Of a stretch of DNA of 64,000 nucleotides, positions 1 to 11,480 are shown in pieces. Below the pieces are notes generated by a model. The model was not told the origin of the DNA and did not search any database. It worked only from the letters and a program-made list of their open reading frames with translations. Made by a program: the position numbers and the translations under genes. Location of the stretch: NCBI GenBank assembly GCA_963576475.1, contig OY754980.1:30611563-30675562 (forward strand), read 5' to 3'. This DNA is from Molanna angustata (lineage: Eukaryota > Arthropoda > Insecta > Trichoptera > Molannidae). Positions within the stretch are counted from its first letter, which is position 1, and each line of letters opens with the position of its first letter.

Positions 1-395
1 TTAAAGGCTTGAGGCTTCCTTGAGATTTGTCTCTGAATGCGAGTATAAGAATGCTTCCACGAAAGACCTTGCCTTTCATTCAGTCCTTAAAAAATAATAA
101 AAATCACAATTCACCAGACCACACTGATGATTTTATTTTTAAACCGTTGTGGCGTCTCGGTGATGTCTGAAAGATCTGAAAATGTGCAAAGAGGAAATAA
201 AAACAAACAAAACACTTTGAAATGTAATCCGATTCATCTCGGAAGACATTGAGTTATCGTTTGACTCAAATCGAAAATGGAGAAAATCGTGAACTGATTT
301 ATATATTTTTTTCGTCTGAAAGGCGACATTTTTTTTTGCTATCATTGTGTTATTTTAGTAAATATCATTGTCAGTTGATAGGTTAGTTATGAGCA
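1..395. other. no gene recognised
   Basis: AT-rich DNA without a coding signal. A short open frame on the minus strand (139-345) has low-complexity composition and no recognisable motif. I see no repeat unit here that recurs elsewhere in the window. Confidence 0.4.
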
Positions 396-1460
396 AACGC
401 AAGACCATAACCGTGGTATTCTTGGTATTGCATTCACTAATGTGGTCATGGTCTTAGTTTTATATTCACAATATTCACAGATGTGGTCTTGTTCTTTGAT
501 TTTCATTCATATATGTGGTATTGGTTTTTACCACATCTATGAATGTAAATAATGACAGATGTGGTCTTGGTCATGGTTTTACATTCACAGATGTGATCTT
601 GTTTTGATATTCACAGATGTGGTCTTGTTCTTGGTTTTACATTCACATAGCGCCCTTGAGGTGAGTTTTCACGAAAACGGCGCTATATAAATTATCCAAC
701 CATATATATATATGTGGTCTTGTTCTTGGTTTTACATTCACATATGTGGTCTTGTTTTTGCATTCACATATGTGGTCTTGGTTTTACATTCACAGATGTG
801 GCCTTGTTCTTGATTTTACATTCACAGATTTTGTCTTGTTTTTGCATTCACAGATGTGGTCTTGGTTTTACATTCACAGATGTTGTCTTGTTTTTGCATT
901 CACAGATGTGGTCGTGTTCTTGGTTATACAATCACAAGTGTGGTCTTGGTCTTGACTTTACATTCACAGATGTGATCTTGGCCTTGATTTTACATTCACA
1001 TATGTAGTATTATATTAGTCTTGGTATTGAATTCACAGATTTGGTATTATATTAGTCTTGGTATTGCATTCACAGATTTGGTATTATATTAGTCTTGGTA
1101 TTGCATTCACAGATTTGGCCCTGATCTTGGTTTTTCATTGTTATGTTGGTAGTGCTAGTTTTACAGTCACAGATGTGGCCTTGGTCTTGGTTTTACATTC
1201 ACAGATATGGTAGTAGTCTTAGTTTTACAGTCACAGATGTGGCCTTGGTTTTGCATTTACAGATGTTGTCTTGTTCTTTGATTTACATTAACAGATGTGA
1301 TCTTGTTTTTGCATTTACAAATGTGGTCTTGGATTTGCATTTACAGATATGGTCTTGGATAAGGATTCACATATTATGTGGTCTTGGTTATGGCTTTGAT
1401 TTTATTCACAGATGTTATATTATATTAGTCTTGGTTTTGCATTCACATATTTTGGCTTGG
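396..1460. repeat. diverged minisatellite, 26-33 bp unit
   Basis: The phrase cattcacagatgtggtcttg recurs dozens of times at spacings of about 26 to 33 bases, with variants (gatttgg, gatgttg, gatatgg). Open frames across it only read the repeat (LHSQMWS-like strings) and are not genes. The array is interrupted near 647-713 by a different segment containing agcgcccttgagg and an AT run, probably an insertion. Confidence 0.85.
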
Positions 1461-1715
1461 TTAATCCAACTCAACCTACTCATAACACAGACGATAGCAT
1501 TCTTCTTTAAAATTTGACCTGAAATGTTTGATATTTTAATAATTTGCCTTTAGATGTAAATAGAATTATGGCTGCTCACCCTGACAGTGTTAAATAAAAT
1601 TAAAATTGAGAGTCTCATGACTGCCGTTGGGGGAGTCGGTGGAAGGTAAGGTTGTATGTAATAGAATATTCTCTTCTGCTTCTTACAAGCTCATACCTTA
1701 CCCTCGCAATGGCAA
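1461..1715. other. segment interrupting the minisatellite
   Basis: Non-repetitive DNA lies between two blocks of the same minisatellite, consistent with an insertion or a local rearrangement. Near 1610-1650 it has a GC-richer stretch (actgccgttgggggagtcgg). I could not find terminal repeats, so its nature is unknown. Confidence 0.4.
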
Positions 1716-1900
1716 TGATGTTATATTATATTAGTCTTGGTTTTGCATTCACAGATTTTGGCTTGGTCTTATAGTATTATATTCACAGACATTGTGGTAG
1801 TCTTAGTTTATATTCACATATGTAGTCATGGTCTTGCATAGTCGATCGAGTCTTAGTCTTGATCTTGCAAATCCGGCCTTTGTTTTGTATTTTTTTTCAG
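1716..1900. repeat. second block of the same minisatellite
   Basis: It continues the cattcacagat..ttggtcttg pattern after the interruption. Weak remnants of the same words occur again near 2505-2550, so the array was once longer. Confidence 0.7.
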
Positions 1901-2129
1901 GTCTTGTAACTTTGACAAAGCGATTTTAGAATAATTTTTTTTGACTCTTCATCCGTTAAGAGTGTACTCAGCCATTTAAGTTAACAAAGAAAATTGTGTA
2001 AATAGAGAGAAACCTAAATTATTTTTATATGTATATTTATTTTACTTCAATCAATTTCAATTTTATGTACAGAGTTAGATTTTAATATCATTAATTTTAC
2101 AATTTACATTTAAGCGATTTTACATTTCC

Positions 2130-2345
2130 ATCCTTCTTATGGGTCACAATCTTAAGATTAGTTTGCATCGAGTACCTACTCTCTTCTCTTGTATACATTA
2201 TAATTCGCCAATTATTCGCCAGCCTCTTCATCTCTTGGTAGCATCTATAGCACACACCATTTCAATTGTTTCTAGGGCGACCTCTTTGGTTTTTATCTTT
2301 TGTAATTTTTTCGATGATAGTAACGAGCAGACCCAGATGTCTTAA
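2130..2345 (-). pseudogene. non-LTR retrotransposon reverse transcriptase C-terminus, decayed
   Basis: The minus strand shows the end of a LINE reverse-transcriptase ORF: a GRPR-like patch followed by YQEMKRLA, then a short tail. The same motif, better preserved, occurs at 31135-31385 (-). Stops and frameshifts break it. It is a 5'-truncated dead copy. Confidence 0.6.
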
Positions 2346-2694
2346 ATCGGATTTCGTTCAGTAATTGCAACGGAAAATAAAAAAGTTACTCTATGTAATT
2401 TATATAACAACGATCATTGTACTTTTTCTTACTTTTTAATTAAAATAGAACGCCTATAAAATTGCTAGTCTCCAAGATTCTAGCATTAATATTTTGGTCT
2501 CGCACCCATGGTCATGGTCTTGAATAGACACATGTAGTCTTGGTCTTTTTGTAAAACCAAAAGCCGCAAAACTATAATTGGGCATCACTATGATAGGTAT
2601 CGGTCTAATGAAAAATAAAGAATGAATTTCGAAAGTAAACATTATTTGAACAAATTGTGAAATCAAAAAAGTCATAGTGGTAAGTCGTTTATTT
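2346..2694. other. no gene; minisatellite remnants
   Basis: AT-rich DNA with two weak matches to the upstream minisatellite (catggtcttgaatagacaca, catgtagtcttggtc). Nothing else is recognised. Confidence 0.4.
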
Positions 2695-2880
2695 TTGACG
2701 TCCTTGGTTTGATTTCCAGTAGAGGATTAATTATTAAATTATTTTTTTTGCACAAATTTCTGGCTTGGAAACACTGAAATTTGGAAGAAATTGTCACTTG
2801 GCAAATAACTCGGCACTGACGTAAAAGGGCTCTAAGAAAGTTGTAAATAAAATATATAAATAAAAATAATAAATAAAGAG
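2695..2880 (+). mobile_element. SINE family 2, diverged copy
   Basis: A decayed B-box-like word (ggtttgatttccagtagagg) is followed by the family body, including ctggcttggaaacactg and ggaagaaattgtcacttggcaa. Better copies lie at 5925, 10990 (-) and 21655. The 3' part resembles the LINE 3' end at 50898-50945. Confidence 0.6.
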
Positions 2881-2939
2881 TAGGTAAAAATTAGAAATAT
2901 TTTATATTTTCTACAACTATTTTTACTACCGATGATCGT

Positions 2940-3150
2940 TTCAGCTTTCTGGGTCATATTCAGCTGTTGAATTCTGTGCTTGTGTATTAATATTTGACAT
3001 AGTACCTATCTGTTAGTTGCTGGAGAAACAATTAGAAATAATAAATTATACAAATATTCAGAATACATATGTCAACTTATTATTGAGTGCGTGTATATTT
3101 ATATTTGACAAAGTATCTGTTGGTTGCCCGAGTGGCAAATTGAATTAATA
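2940..3150 (+). mobile_element. SINE family 1 tails, two partial copies
   Basis: Two copies of the SINE 1 3' region (attgagtgcgtgt, atatttgacatagtacct, ctgttagttgc.cgag) lie in tandem near 2975-3040 and 3070-3150. The tRNA-like heads are missing. Confidence 0.6.
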
Positions 3151-3159
3151 AATAATCTC

Positions 3160-3600
3160 AAGTTAACCTTTTGTTGCGGGTGTGTTTCATAATCTCAAGT
3201 TATTCTAATTTTTTTTTTATAGTATTTGTTTTATAACCCCGACCTTTTGTTGTAAGTATTTGTTTTATAATATCGAGTTAACCTAATATTTTGTTACACA
3301 GTTTCAAGTTAACCTAAAGTTGTATTATTTGTTTTCAAATCTCCAGTTAACTAATATTTTGTTCTATTACCTAAAGTTGACCTAAAGTTTTATTATTTGT
3401 TTTATAACCTTAAGCTAACTAATATTTTGTTCTATAACCTCAAGTTAACTTAAAGTGTTATTATTTGTTTTATAACCTAAATATAACAAATAATTTGTTC
3501 TCTAACCTCAAGTTAACTTAAAGTGTTATTATTTGTTTTATAACCTAAATATAACAAATATTTTGTTCTCTAACCTCAATTTAACTTAAAGTGTTATTAT
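3160..3600. repeat. AT-rich tandem repeat
   Basis: The words tattatttgttttataacct, caagttaacttaaagtg and atttgttct recur in order. The last copies (3450-3590) are nearly identical with a period of about 68 bases. No coding function. Confidence 0.75.
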
Positions 3601-3603
3601 TTG

Positions 3604-3807
3604 TCCAACTGTCGATTTGTTCAGGAGAACTTTGTTCTCTTAACATATCGACAATGTATCAAGCCAGAATACGCGAGAATTGTATGGAGATGTCTACTTT
3701 TTTCACGGCTTTTCCAACTTTGAAGTCAAAAAACACCAACTTAGAGGCTTCGCAGCATATATGTTCCATACACGGATTTACTCAGAATTCGGAGTAGAAC
3801 ATTTCGT

Positions 3808-3846
<39 letters not shown>

Positions 3847-4639
3847 TGTGTGTCTGTGTGTCTGTGTGTGTGTCCGTCCCCCCCTTATAACTTTTGATCC
3901 GCTCAATTTACAGAGCCTGAAATTTCAGAATATATAAACAGTTACAGGCCTACAAAACTTTTATACTCGGAATTTTGAATTTTTGTTTCAGTCAGGGGTT
4001 ATCAACTTTTGAATTTTTATTTTATTTTTCCATATATCTCAGAAACCATAAACGCTAGAACGCTGAAAATTGGTACAAACATAGACAAATACAAAATCTC
4101 AAATTAGTTTTTTCAAAAAAATTCCAGGGTTTCTCAAACATTTTTTATTAAGAAAAGTATTTTTTTTATGATAAATTTATGAGTTTAACTGCCTATATTT
4201 CCATTTTTTTTTAAAATATCGAAAAAAGCTAAACACCCCAACTAGATAATTTAATTTTATATAAAAAATATTAGCATTGTAGCAGTACATCTCAAATTTT
4301 TTTTAACAATTTTTATAAAAATTGAATTTAGTGACGACATCGCTTCATACATTTTGTATGGTAGTCACCTATACACAATATCAAAGAAAACTACATAGTT
4401 TGATACTTCATCTCTAAACATACAATATACATATACCATCATGCTGTTTTCATATTCCGGGTAGGAAAAAAAGACTGACCTCCATACTATCCTATCTTGA
4501 CTATTAGGTACATGTGTTGTATAGGAATCTAAATATCATAAAATAATAAATAATTTGTATTTATGGGTTTGGTACTTATTCTTCAACTAAAAATACTATC
4601 GCTGTCGACAGTTGGATCTCATGTGTTACATGCAACTAG
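3604..4639 (+). mobile_element. Helentron-like nonautonomous element, copy 1
   Basis: The 5' end is tccaactgtcga and its inverted copy tcgacagttgga lies at 4605-4616 near the 3' end. A central TG microsatellite sits at 3810-3870. The 3' end has the stem-loop CATGT-gtt-ACATG at 4620-4632 followed by caa and CTAG at 4636-4639. This matches the known layout of Helentron/DINE-1-type elements (subterminal inverted repeats, central microsatellite, 3' hairpin). There is no Rep/Hel gene, so it would need enzymes in trans. Related copies are at 7495, 9939, 54866 and 60172. Confidence 0.7.
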
Positions 4640-4894
4640 TTCTAATAAAATATATACCATTATGTTACTCATATTAACTATGAAGAAAAATAAATTTAAC
4701 GATTAATTAAAAGTAATTAATTTTATGATATTCACACAAGAATTCATAGAAATAATATACACACACACTGGTGATTCAGTAGTGCATCAGGGACAAACTG
4801 GGAATAAATGTATCAATTATTTTGTATGTAGAAGTTATGGATCAAAATTGTTATAGAGCTGGTGTATCCAACGTAGCCATGTAAATAAGATCCA

Positions 4895-5065
4895 TCGCCT
4901 CTTTAACACTCATGCATCGTCTCATACATGATCGTACATATGTTATTCAAGCTGTATACTTTTTTTTCTTTCTGGATATTCACATGTTCATACGGTCTTG
5001 CCATCATTTTCATGAATGAAAATCTTTTTCCATTCCTACCGTCTTTGTACATTTTCATTGCCTTG
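4895..5065 (-). mobile_element. RTE-like LINE 3' remnant
   Basis: Words match the better copy at 54371-54860: atgcatcgtctcatacatg, ttcacatg, ggtcttgccat. Coding potential is lost. The flanks (4640-4895) are AT-rich with nothing recognised. Confidence 0.45.
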
Positions 5066-5585
5066 TTACTTATTTAACTGCTCATTATGATAACAAAAAA
5101 TCTAAGTATTTTGAATATAAACCTTTTTCTTTTCTTGGTTAGTAACACAAATCAATTTTGTTTGGGTTGCTTACCTAGAATATTATAAAAATTAGGTAAA
5201 ATAATAAATTATGGCTCATGTTATTATCTTGTCAATATTTTATTTTGTTATAATAAGGACAGCACAGTACATGAATACAATTATTATGAAACGAAAATAT
5301 ATACAAAATAGTAATAATGTCTTATTTTCAAGTTAATAATTTTATTTTATTTTACAAAGGACAGCACACAGTACATCCATACAATTATTAAAATTAAATA
5401 AATAATAATACAAAAATAACATGTACCCACCTCTTACGTACTATACCTAATATCAAAATATTACAACAAAAAAGTGTGAATTTGTGTGGGTGCGCGCATG
5501 AGAGAAGAGTAATACATACATGTGTGTGTGAAAGAGATATCTTGAAAGAGTGTGAGTGTGTGGGTGTGTATGTGTTACACATTAT
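5066..5585. repeat. AT-rich DNA with a local tandem duplication
   Basis: The words aaggacagcaca..gtaca and tacaattatta occur twice (about 5257-5290 and 5358-5395), indicating a duplication of roughly 100 bases. A short GT/GA-rich stretch lies at 5515-5575. No gene. Confidence 0.5.
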
Positions 5586-5587
5586 TC

Positions 5588-5850
5588 AAATATACTTATA
5601 GAACTTTCAATAATTACATTGATAAGGGAACTCTCTAATTGGTGAACGTTGCGCAAGCGCAGAAATTAGTGATAACGTAAACCAGCCGATGACAGGTCGT
5701 AAGCCCTGTAGGTGCCTTGAGCTACTGGTTCTTCTATAATATCCCACTTTCGTCTCTATTGAGATTGTAAAAAGTTTGTCAGTAAAAACATCATTTGTCT
5801 CCCGACAGGGAAAAAATTCAACGTTTCCGTATATGCAATTAAAAAATATA
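5588..5850 (-). mobile_element. interspersed repeat family B
   Basis: It shares ordered blocks with 34040-34510, 28555-28880 and 50965-51065: gaacgttgcgcaagcgca, gtaaaccagccgatgacagg, gtaagccctgtaggtgcctt, cgtctctattgaga and ctcccgacagggaaaaa. No ORF. Possibly a nonautonomous DNA or Helitron-like element; class unresolved. Confidence 0.6.
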
Positions 5851-5924
5851 TATTATACTAAAAATAATACGTCTAGTCTAATCAGCCAAAATGATGTTTG
5901 AACTTATCTTTTGTAAATTCATAC

Positions 5925-6060
5925 ATTATGGAGATTTTTTTTAAATTAATTTCTCACGCTAATATTGCTTCTCTAGTCTGGCAACACTGGTAAATTGGAA
6001 GAAATTGCCACATTGCAATTAACTCGTCACTTGCGTAGGGTGCAAGAAGTGTTTTTTTTA
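5925..6060 (+). mobile_element. SINE family 2, body and 3' end
   Basis: Contains ttaatttctcacgc, ctctagtctggcaacactgg and ggaagaaattgccacattgc, then the gcagggtgcaa-like end. The tRNA-like head is missing. Confidence 0.7.
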
Positions 6061-6776
6061 ATGGCACTGTCCGATTTTATGTTGCGGTGTAATATAATTT
6101 ATTTTATCTTTATGAAAATGCATAGAAATAATTTTTATATATAATTGTGTTATGATCAACTGAAAAATCTTTAAACAATTGAACTGTCGGATAAGTGATA
6201 TTTATATTAACAATTATTAGTTTTTATTTAACTATTAAAAATCCTTTTTTTACAAATATAATAATATCTTATGTAGGTACAATATAAGTCGATAAAGTAA
6301 TAAATAAAATGTATAGTATTAATTAAGTTAAAGTTAATGTTTATGTCATCAGTGTTCATATTTATATATTAATTTTAATTTGTGAATTAGGCTGCTCTAC
6401 TAGACTATGCCTGTCCCAGAGTAGCGTTATATTAATCAGTTCTATTATTTTTATTTGTGATAGTGTATGTAATTTAATTTTAATAAGGTTTGTGTTAGAT
6501 TGAAGTGACAGAGGTGAAAGTATAATATTATGCATGCACCCATACGTTGTGTAGTATGAAATATTGCTTGATGTAAAAATGGTAAATGCTAATATAATTT
6601 TGATTTTTTGTTAATCAATAACGTAGTAATATTAACACCCGGAATATTGTATATCCCCCAAAATGAAATTGAATAGTCTCGAGTAATTGGTGCAGTGCAG
6701 TTAAATAATTCTATTCAAATCATTGTCATTTAATATTTTTATAATTTTATCTGTTGCGCGCACGTGTATAATTCAT
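6061..6776. other. AT-rich, no gene recognised
   Basis: Long A and T runs without a coding signal or a recognised repeat. Could be intronic. Confidence 0.35.
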
Positions 6777-7025
6777 TTACAGTTGACCCATGAATATTTG
6801 TATTGTTTTTTTAGAAACATCGCGAACATTTTTGTATAAATTTCTGTTAAATTTGGTAAATATTATTTTACTAGTCTGGTCCATACGTTGGCTATCATAA
6901 TCCAACTCGGATTTGCATTCTTTTATCTCACGATAGCAAACATTTGGGCGATGACTGTTGATGATTATTTGTTCCGAGAATCTTTTCAGCATCCAATGGA
7001 CCGCCTGGGTGTCATCTTTGGGATG
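6777..7025 (-). pseudogene. unidentified protein fragment
   Basis: An open minus-strand frame of about 80 codons reads with ordinary protein composition (HPKDDTQAVHWMLKRF near the start, SHRPNVCYREIKEC in the middle). It is more protein-like than its surroundings but I do not recognise the family. It may be a decayed transposase or LINE ORF1. The first M is internal to the open region, so no start is claimed. Confidence 0.3.
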
Positions 7026-7204
7026 TATCTACGGTTGTAAAATATTTAGACAAAACGTTGTTTTTTGTTTTGCCAACATGTGTGCAAATGTTTTCTTACA
7101 CATTCATAACATCAAATATTACGAGACCGTTGACCCACATTTCAAAGAAAAGATACCTATTAAATTAATCATAATTTATCATTTGAAAAACACGTGAGTC
7201 AAAT

Positions 7205-7494
7205 TTGAATCACGATATTTTTTGACAAACTTTCAAATATCAATGGAGACGAAATTGGATTATATTTATTTGCAAACTAGAGCATAAAACTGTTTGATAA
7301 ACTTCTACCTCACATTCGGTCTCTGAAAGAAGGTAATCTTCAGAAAGACGACGAAGTATCTGGACAAAAAATTATTCATACAACTCACGAAATACTTAAT
7401 GAAATATTTTTCAAATAGCATGGACTATCTTTTTTAATATTGTTTCTTCATGTTCTAATTTAAAATTCGATATTTAACAATGTTTTCTATATAA
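7205..7494 (+). mobile_element. repeat B edge plus a segment shared with copy 3 of the Helentron-like family
   Basis: tttgacaaactttcaaatat and caatggagacgaaattgga match family B. The block 7425-7500 is the reverse complement of 10128-10190 (atatcgaattttaaattaga and neighbours), so this segment was carried with or inserted into the Helentron-like family. Confidence 0.5.
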
Positions 7495-8300
7495 AACATG
7501 TAGTTATGTATATCAGGATAGGATAGTATGGAGGTCAGTATGATTTTCCTACCCAGAATATAAAAACAACATGATGGTATGTATTTATGTTTGGCGAATA
7601 AGTATCAAACTATAACATAAGTCTTCTTAGATAATAATGTAAAATGTATAGGTCACTACCATACTGTATGAAGCGATGTCGTCACTAAATCCAATTTTTA
7701 TAAAAATTGTTAAAAAAAATTTAAATACAATTCTACAATAGTGAAATTTTTTATAGCAAATTAAATTTTATAGTTGGGGTGTATCGGCTTATTTCGATTT
7801 TTTTAAATTTTTTGTAAATATATGCAGTTAAACACATAAATTTATCATAAAAAAATGTTTTTCTTAAAAAAAATGTTTGAGAAATTCCGGAATTTATTTG
7901 AAAAAGTAAGTTTGAGATTTTTTTGTGTTATATTTATGCCAATTTTGGGCGTTCTAGCTTTTAAGGTTTTTGAGATATATGGAAAAATAAAGTAAAAATC
8001 CAAAAGTTGATAACCCCTGACTGAAACGAAAATTCAAAATTATGAGTTTAAAATTTTTGTAGGCCTATAACTATCTATATATTCCGAAATTTTGAGCACT
8101 GTAAATTGAGTGGATCACACGCAGACACACGCAGACACACGCAGACACACACAGACACACATTAAATGTTCTACTCCGAATTCTGAGTAAATCCATATAT
8201 AGAACATAATATATGCTGCGAAGTTGGTATTTTTTGATTTCAAAGATGGAAAAATCGTGAAAAATATAGACCCTGAATACAAAAACTTCGTCTCTATTAA
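7495..8300 (-). mobile_element. Helentron-like element, 3'-truncated copy
   Basis: This is the reverse complement of the 3604-4639 family: the preserved order is gaggtcagt..cctacccagaatat, the gcgatgtcgtcactaaat block, a central microsatellite of acgcagacac units (8117-8160), and the gaattctgagtaaatccat block. The 3' hairpin/CTAG end is absent. Confidence 0.7.
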
Positions 8301-8329
8301 AGCAAAAGTAAAAATATCTATCTGATTAT

Positions 8330-8600
8330 GCCTGATTTCTTCTTCCTCTCCTTATCCTTTTGTTTTCCTATCATTGCTACGAACTGTTCAAATATTTATT
8401 TTTTTTGCCTTACTTTTCTTCAATAATCTTTATTTTTATTTTTATCATATGATTATCTATCTTATTGCCATTGCAATCAATTAAATAAATATTTAACACT
8501 CTGGTTGGTTGGAAGAAATTGCCGTCTGGCAATAAGCTCACCAATGTACAAGTTATGTGTTCAAGATGTTTCAAATAAATAAATAAAATAAATGATACTC
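8330..8600 (+). mobile_element. LINE 3' UTR with hairpin and A-rich tail
   Basis: gattatgcctgatttcttct is followed by a T-rich UTR and then ctggttggttggaagaaatt, gccgtctggcaataagct and an aaataaataaataaaat tail. It matches the 3' end of the element at 50551-50965. 5' truncated, no ORF left. Confidence 0.7.
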
Positions 8601-8939
8601 GGGCAGGTATTTGTTGTACCCCATATCAAATAATCACAAATTTTTATTGAATTAGTTTAAATATGTAAGTCTTGTGATATTTGACGCTCCCTTTATAGAA
8701 TGTATAATATAGGTATTGCATTCAATGAATAATCTTAAAATAACAGATCCCGCATGTCGTAGAATTAATTAGGATGCACATTTATTTTTTTTGTCTGGTT
8801 AATTTTACTAAAAGAAGACTTCAGAGAAGTATAATTAAAACAATTTCGGAGGTAATTTGACACCCTTGTCTTGTAACAAAGGAACAATTAAAATATATTT
8901 TAAAGCTTATATTTATTTACTATTATAATTTTGTATATG

Positions 8940-9090
8940 TTACAAAAACACCTAACAGATGGATGGACGACATAAAATGATTTGTTGGACCACACTGGAT
9001 GGGAGTCGCACAGGAACGGGAGGAGTAAAGAAGGAGAGGGGAGGTCGATGTCCTGCAGTGGGCAAACACAGGCTGATGATGATGATGATA
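8940..9090 (+). pseudogene. non-LTR reverse transcriptase C-terminus
   Basis: The plus strand reads NRWMDDIK, then GVAQER in a shifted frame, and ends in a gat(gat)n tract. This is the usual end of one LINE group common in insects (RWxDDIxxxxGxxWxxxAQDRxxW). Frameshifted and 5' truncated. Confidence 0.65.
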
Positions 9091-9938
9091 TGTTACAGAA
9101 ATTAAAATGTAGGTACTTATATGTACAATGCAAAATTATACAAATATCAGAATTTCATCAAAGACTGTGTGTGCGTATACGAATAAAAAAACATATTTAT
9201 TTATTTTTTAAGCAAACAAAAAGTCAAACAATGTGCATTACAGAAAATAAGTGTTACTTAAATTGTAAACCAAATAATTTGCAGTAATTTTACTCGTCTT
9301 GAAGAAGTACTCCATATATAAATAAATGTGACTGTAAATAAAAAGTCATTAATTTAGTAAAAAAAAAACAAAATTAATAGAAAGTCAAAAATAACAAATA
9401 AAATATGTAAATGTGCTCACGAGGAAGGGAAAGGAATGGAAGGAAGTGGGAAACCAGAATCACTGCAACGTTATCAACCCCTCATCAATGACTCGAAAAC
9501 TTGAGACTTGAATCTGGCTTTTGTGTGTTGATGGATGTCCACCGAAATAAAAAATGAATTTTAATTACTGCAAGCTCATTGTATGAATGAATTTTGGCTT
9601 TAGTTTGTTGTACATCGTGGAAGCCTAAATGTGTCTAATATATTCTTCAATCTACCTAAATATGGACAAACGTAAACTATTATAAGGAAAACATATATGA
9701 AAATGCACCGAAATTTAAACAAATTGAAGAAAAAAAATAAGTTGACAGTAAAAGCAATAAAAAAATTGACTAAATATTATAACTAAGGTATACAAAAATG
9801 AAAGATACAAGATAAAACAGATATACAAAAAAAGTATATGGACGAGCCATAAATATATTGTCCACGAAAATATAAATAAAATTTACCGAAAAAATGCGTC
9901 AGGCGACTCACAATAAATAATTATGCTACTTCGTATTA
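9091..9938. other. AT-rich, no gene recognised
   Basis: A-rich DNA, with probable decayed LINE tails (near 9180-9360) and a G/A-rich patch at 9420-9455. No recognisable element ends. Confidence 0.35.
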
Positions 9939-10984
9939 TCCAACTGTCGATTCGTTCATGAGAATTCAATTCAAGATGCGTGTACGAAGGAAAATTTTGT
10001 ATGGCGTAGTGGACTTTTTGCATGCTAATAACGCCAACTAGAGGCCTCGCAGCATATATGTTCCCATACATGGATTAACGAGTTTTGTGTGTGTGCCTGT
10101 GTGTGTGTATACATAACTACAGGTTTTATATAGAAAACATTGTTAAATATCGAATTTTAAATTAGAACATGAAGAAACAATATTAAAAAAGATAGAAAAA
10201 TTATATTAAAAATATATAAAAGGAAACATAGCCAAAAGACATGATTGATGAAGGTTGTGTAAATTTACAGAGCCAAAATTTTCAGAATATATAAATAGTT
10301 ATAGGCCTACAAAACTTTTATACTCAGAATTGTGAATTTTCGTTTCAGTCAGATGTTATCAACTTTTGAAATTTTGGTTTATTTTTTCCATATATCTCAG
10401 AAAATATAAAAGCTAGAATGCTGAAAATTGGTATAAACATAGACAAATACAAAATCTCAAATAAATTTTTTTTTAAAAATTCCAGGGTTTCTCAAACATT
10501 TTTTATTAAGAAAAATATTTTTTTATGATAGGTTTATGAGTTTAACTGCCTATATTTCCAAACTTTTTAAAAATATCGAAAAAAGCCGAAACACCCCAAC
10601 TAGATAATTTATTTTTTTATAAAAAATATTAACATTGTATTTGTACATCTCAAAATTTTTTTAACAATTTTTATAAAAATTGAATTTAGTGACGACATTG
10701 CTTCATACAATTTGTATGGCAGTCGCCTATACACAATATGTAAGAAGACTTAATAGTTTGATAGGATCTTAATATCCAAACATACATACAGAACCATCAT
10801 GCTGTTTTCATATTCCGGGTAGGAAAAGAAGACTGACCTCCATACTGTCCTATCTTGACATACATGCCAACATGTGTAAAATTTTCAATAATTTGGATTT
10901 ATGGGTTTATAGTTTGATTTTTATTCTTCAACTATACATACTATCGCTATCGACAGTTGGATCTCATGTGTTTCATGCAACTAG
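9939..10984 (+). mobile_element. Helentron-like element, copy 3
   Basis: It starts tccaactgtcga (9939-9950), has the inverted word tcgacagttgga near the 3' end, a short TG tract (10085-10107), the 3' hairpin word catgtgtttcatg and CTAG at 10981-10984. Length (1046) is close to copy 1 (1036). It differs by a segment at 10125-10245 also seen inverted at 7425-7500. Confidence 0.7.
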
Positions 10985-10989
10985 TAATA

Positions 10990-11190
10990 ATAATAAACAC
11001 TCCCTTGCACCCCGTGCAAGTGGCACATTTCTTCCGAATAACCAATGTTTCCATCCCAGAGAGGCAATATTTGCGTGACGAATGAATTTAAATAAATTTC
11101 TCTTCTGCTGGGGATCGAACCCAGTACGGAACAAAAGCTAAACGGCACGGCGTTTCCACTGTGCAACGGTGTTCTGTCGGGAACGAAACG
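10990..11190 (-). mobile_element. SINE family 2, nearly full copy
   Basis: On the minus strand the head contains the B box gggttcgatccccagcagaa, followed by the family body (attgcctctctgggatggaa, cattggttattcggaagaaa) and the gcacggggtgcaagggagtg end. It lies immediately beside the 3' end of Helentron-like copy 3. Confidence 0.75.
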
Positions 11191-11234
11191 AGGACAAAAA
11201 ATATAAAATGAAGAAAGATGTAATCAAAAGAATC

Positions 11235-11480
11235 AAAGTTTAAACATTGACACGGTTTGGCCACTTGGAAGGAATGGATGAGGAACATTGCGTACAATGG
11301 ATGAACGGTATTCTGAAAGGTGGAAATGTAAGAAGCGTTAACAACAAACGAAAATTTATAAGACGACGAATGAATGTTAATGAGGCGACAAAGTGTGTCA
11401 AGATAGAAAAATGTGGCGTTCTGTACTCTCTGCCTACCCCGTGAGGAACATTGCGTGATGGTTTGTATGTATGATTATTC
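11235..11480 (+). pseudogene. RTE-like LINE C-terminus, internally deleted
   Basis: The plus strand reads TRFGHLEGMDEEH, then ILKGGNVRSVNNKRK, RRMNVNEATKCVKIEKCGV and YSLPTP, ending in gcgtgatggtttgtatgtat. Compared with 54371-54860 (-) the stretch between EE and the H/N-region is deleted. The ORF stop and microsatellite tail are almost adjacent, as in RTE elements. Confidence 0.75.

Noticed and set aside
714..1517. Open frames of 97-124 codons across the 5' minisatellite
   Set aside because: They follow the repeat, have biased composition (W, F, H, S) and no protein family resemblance.
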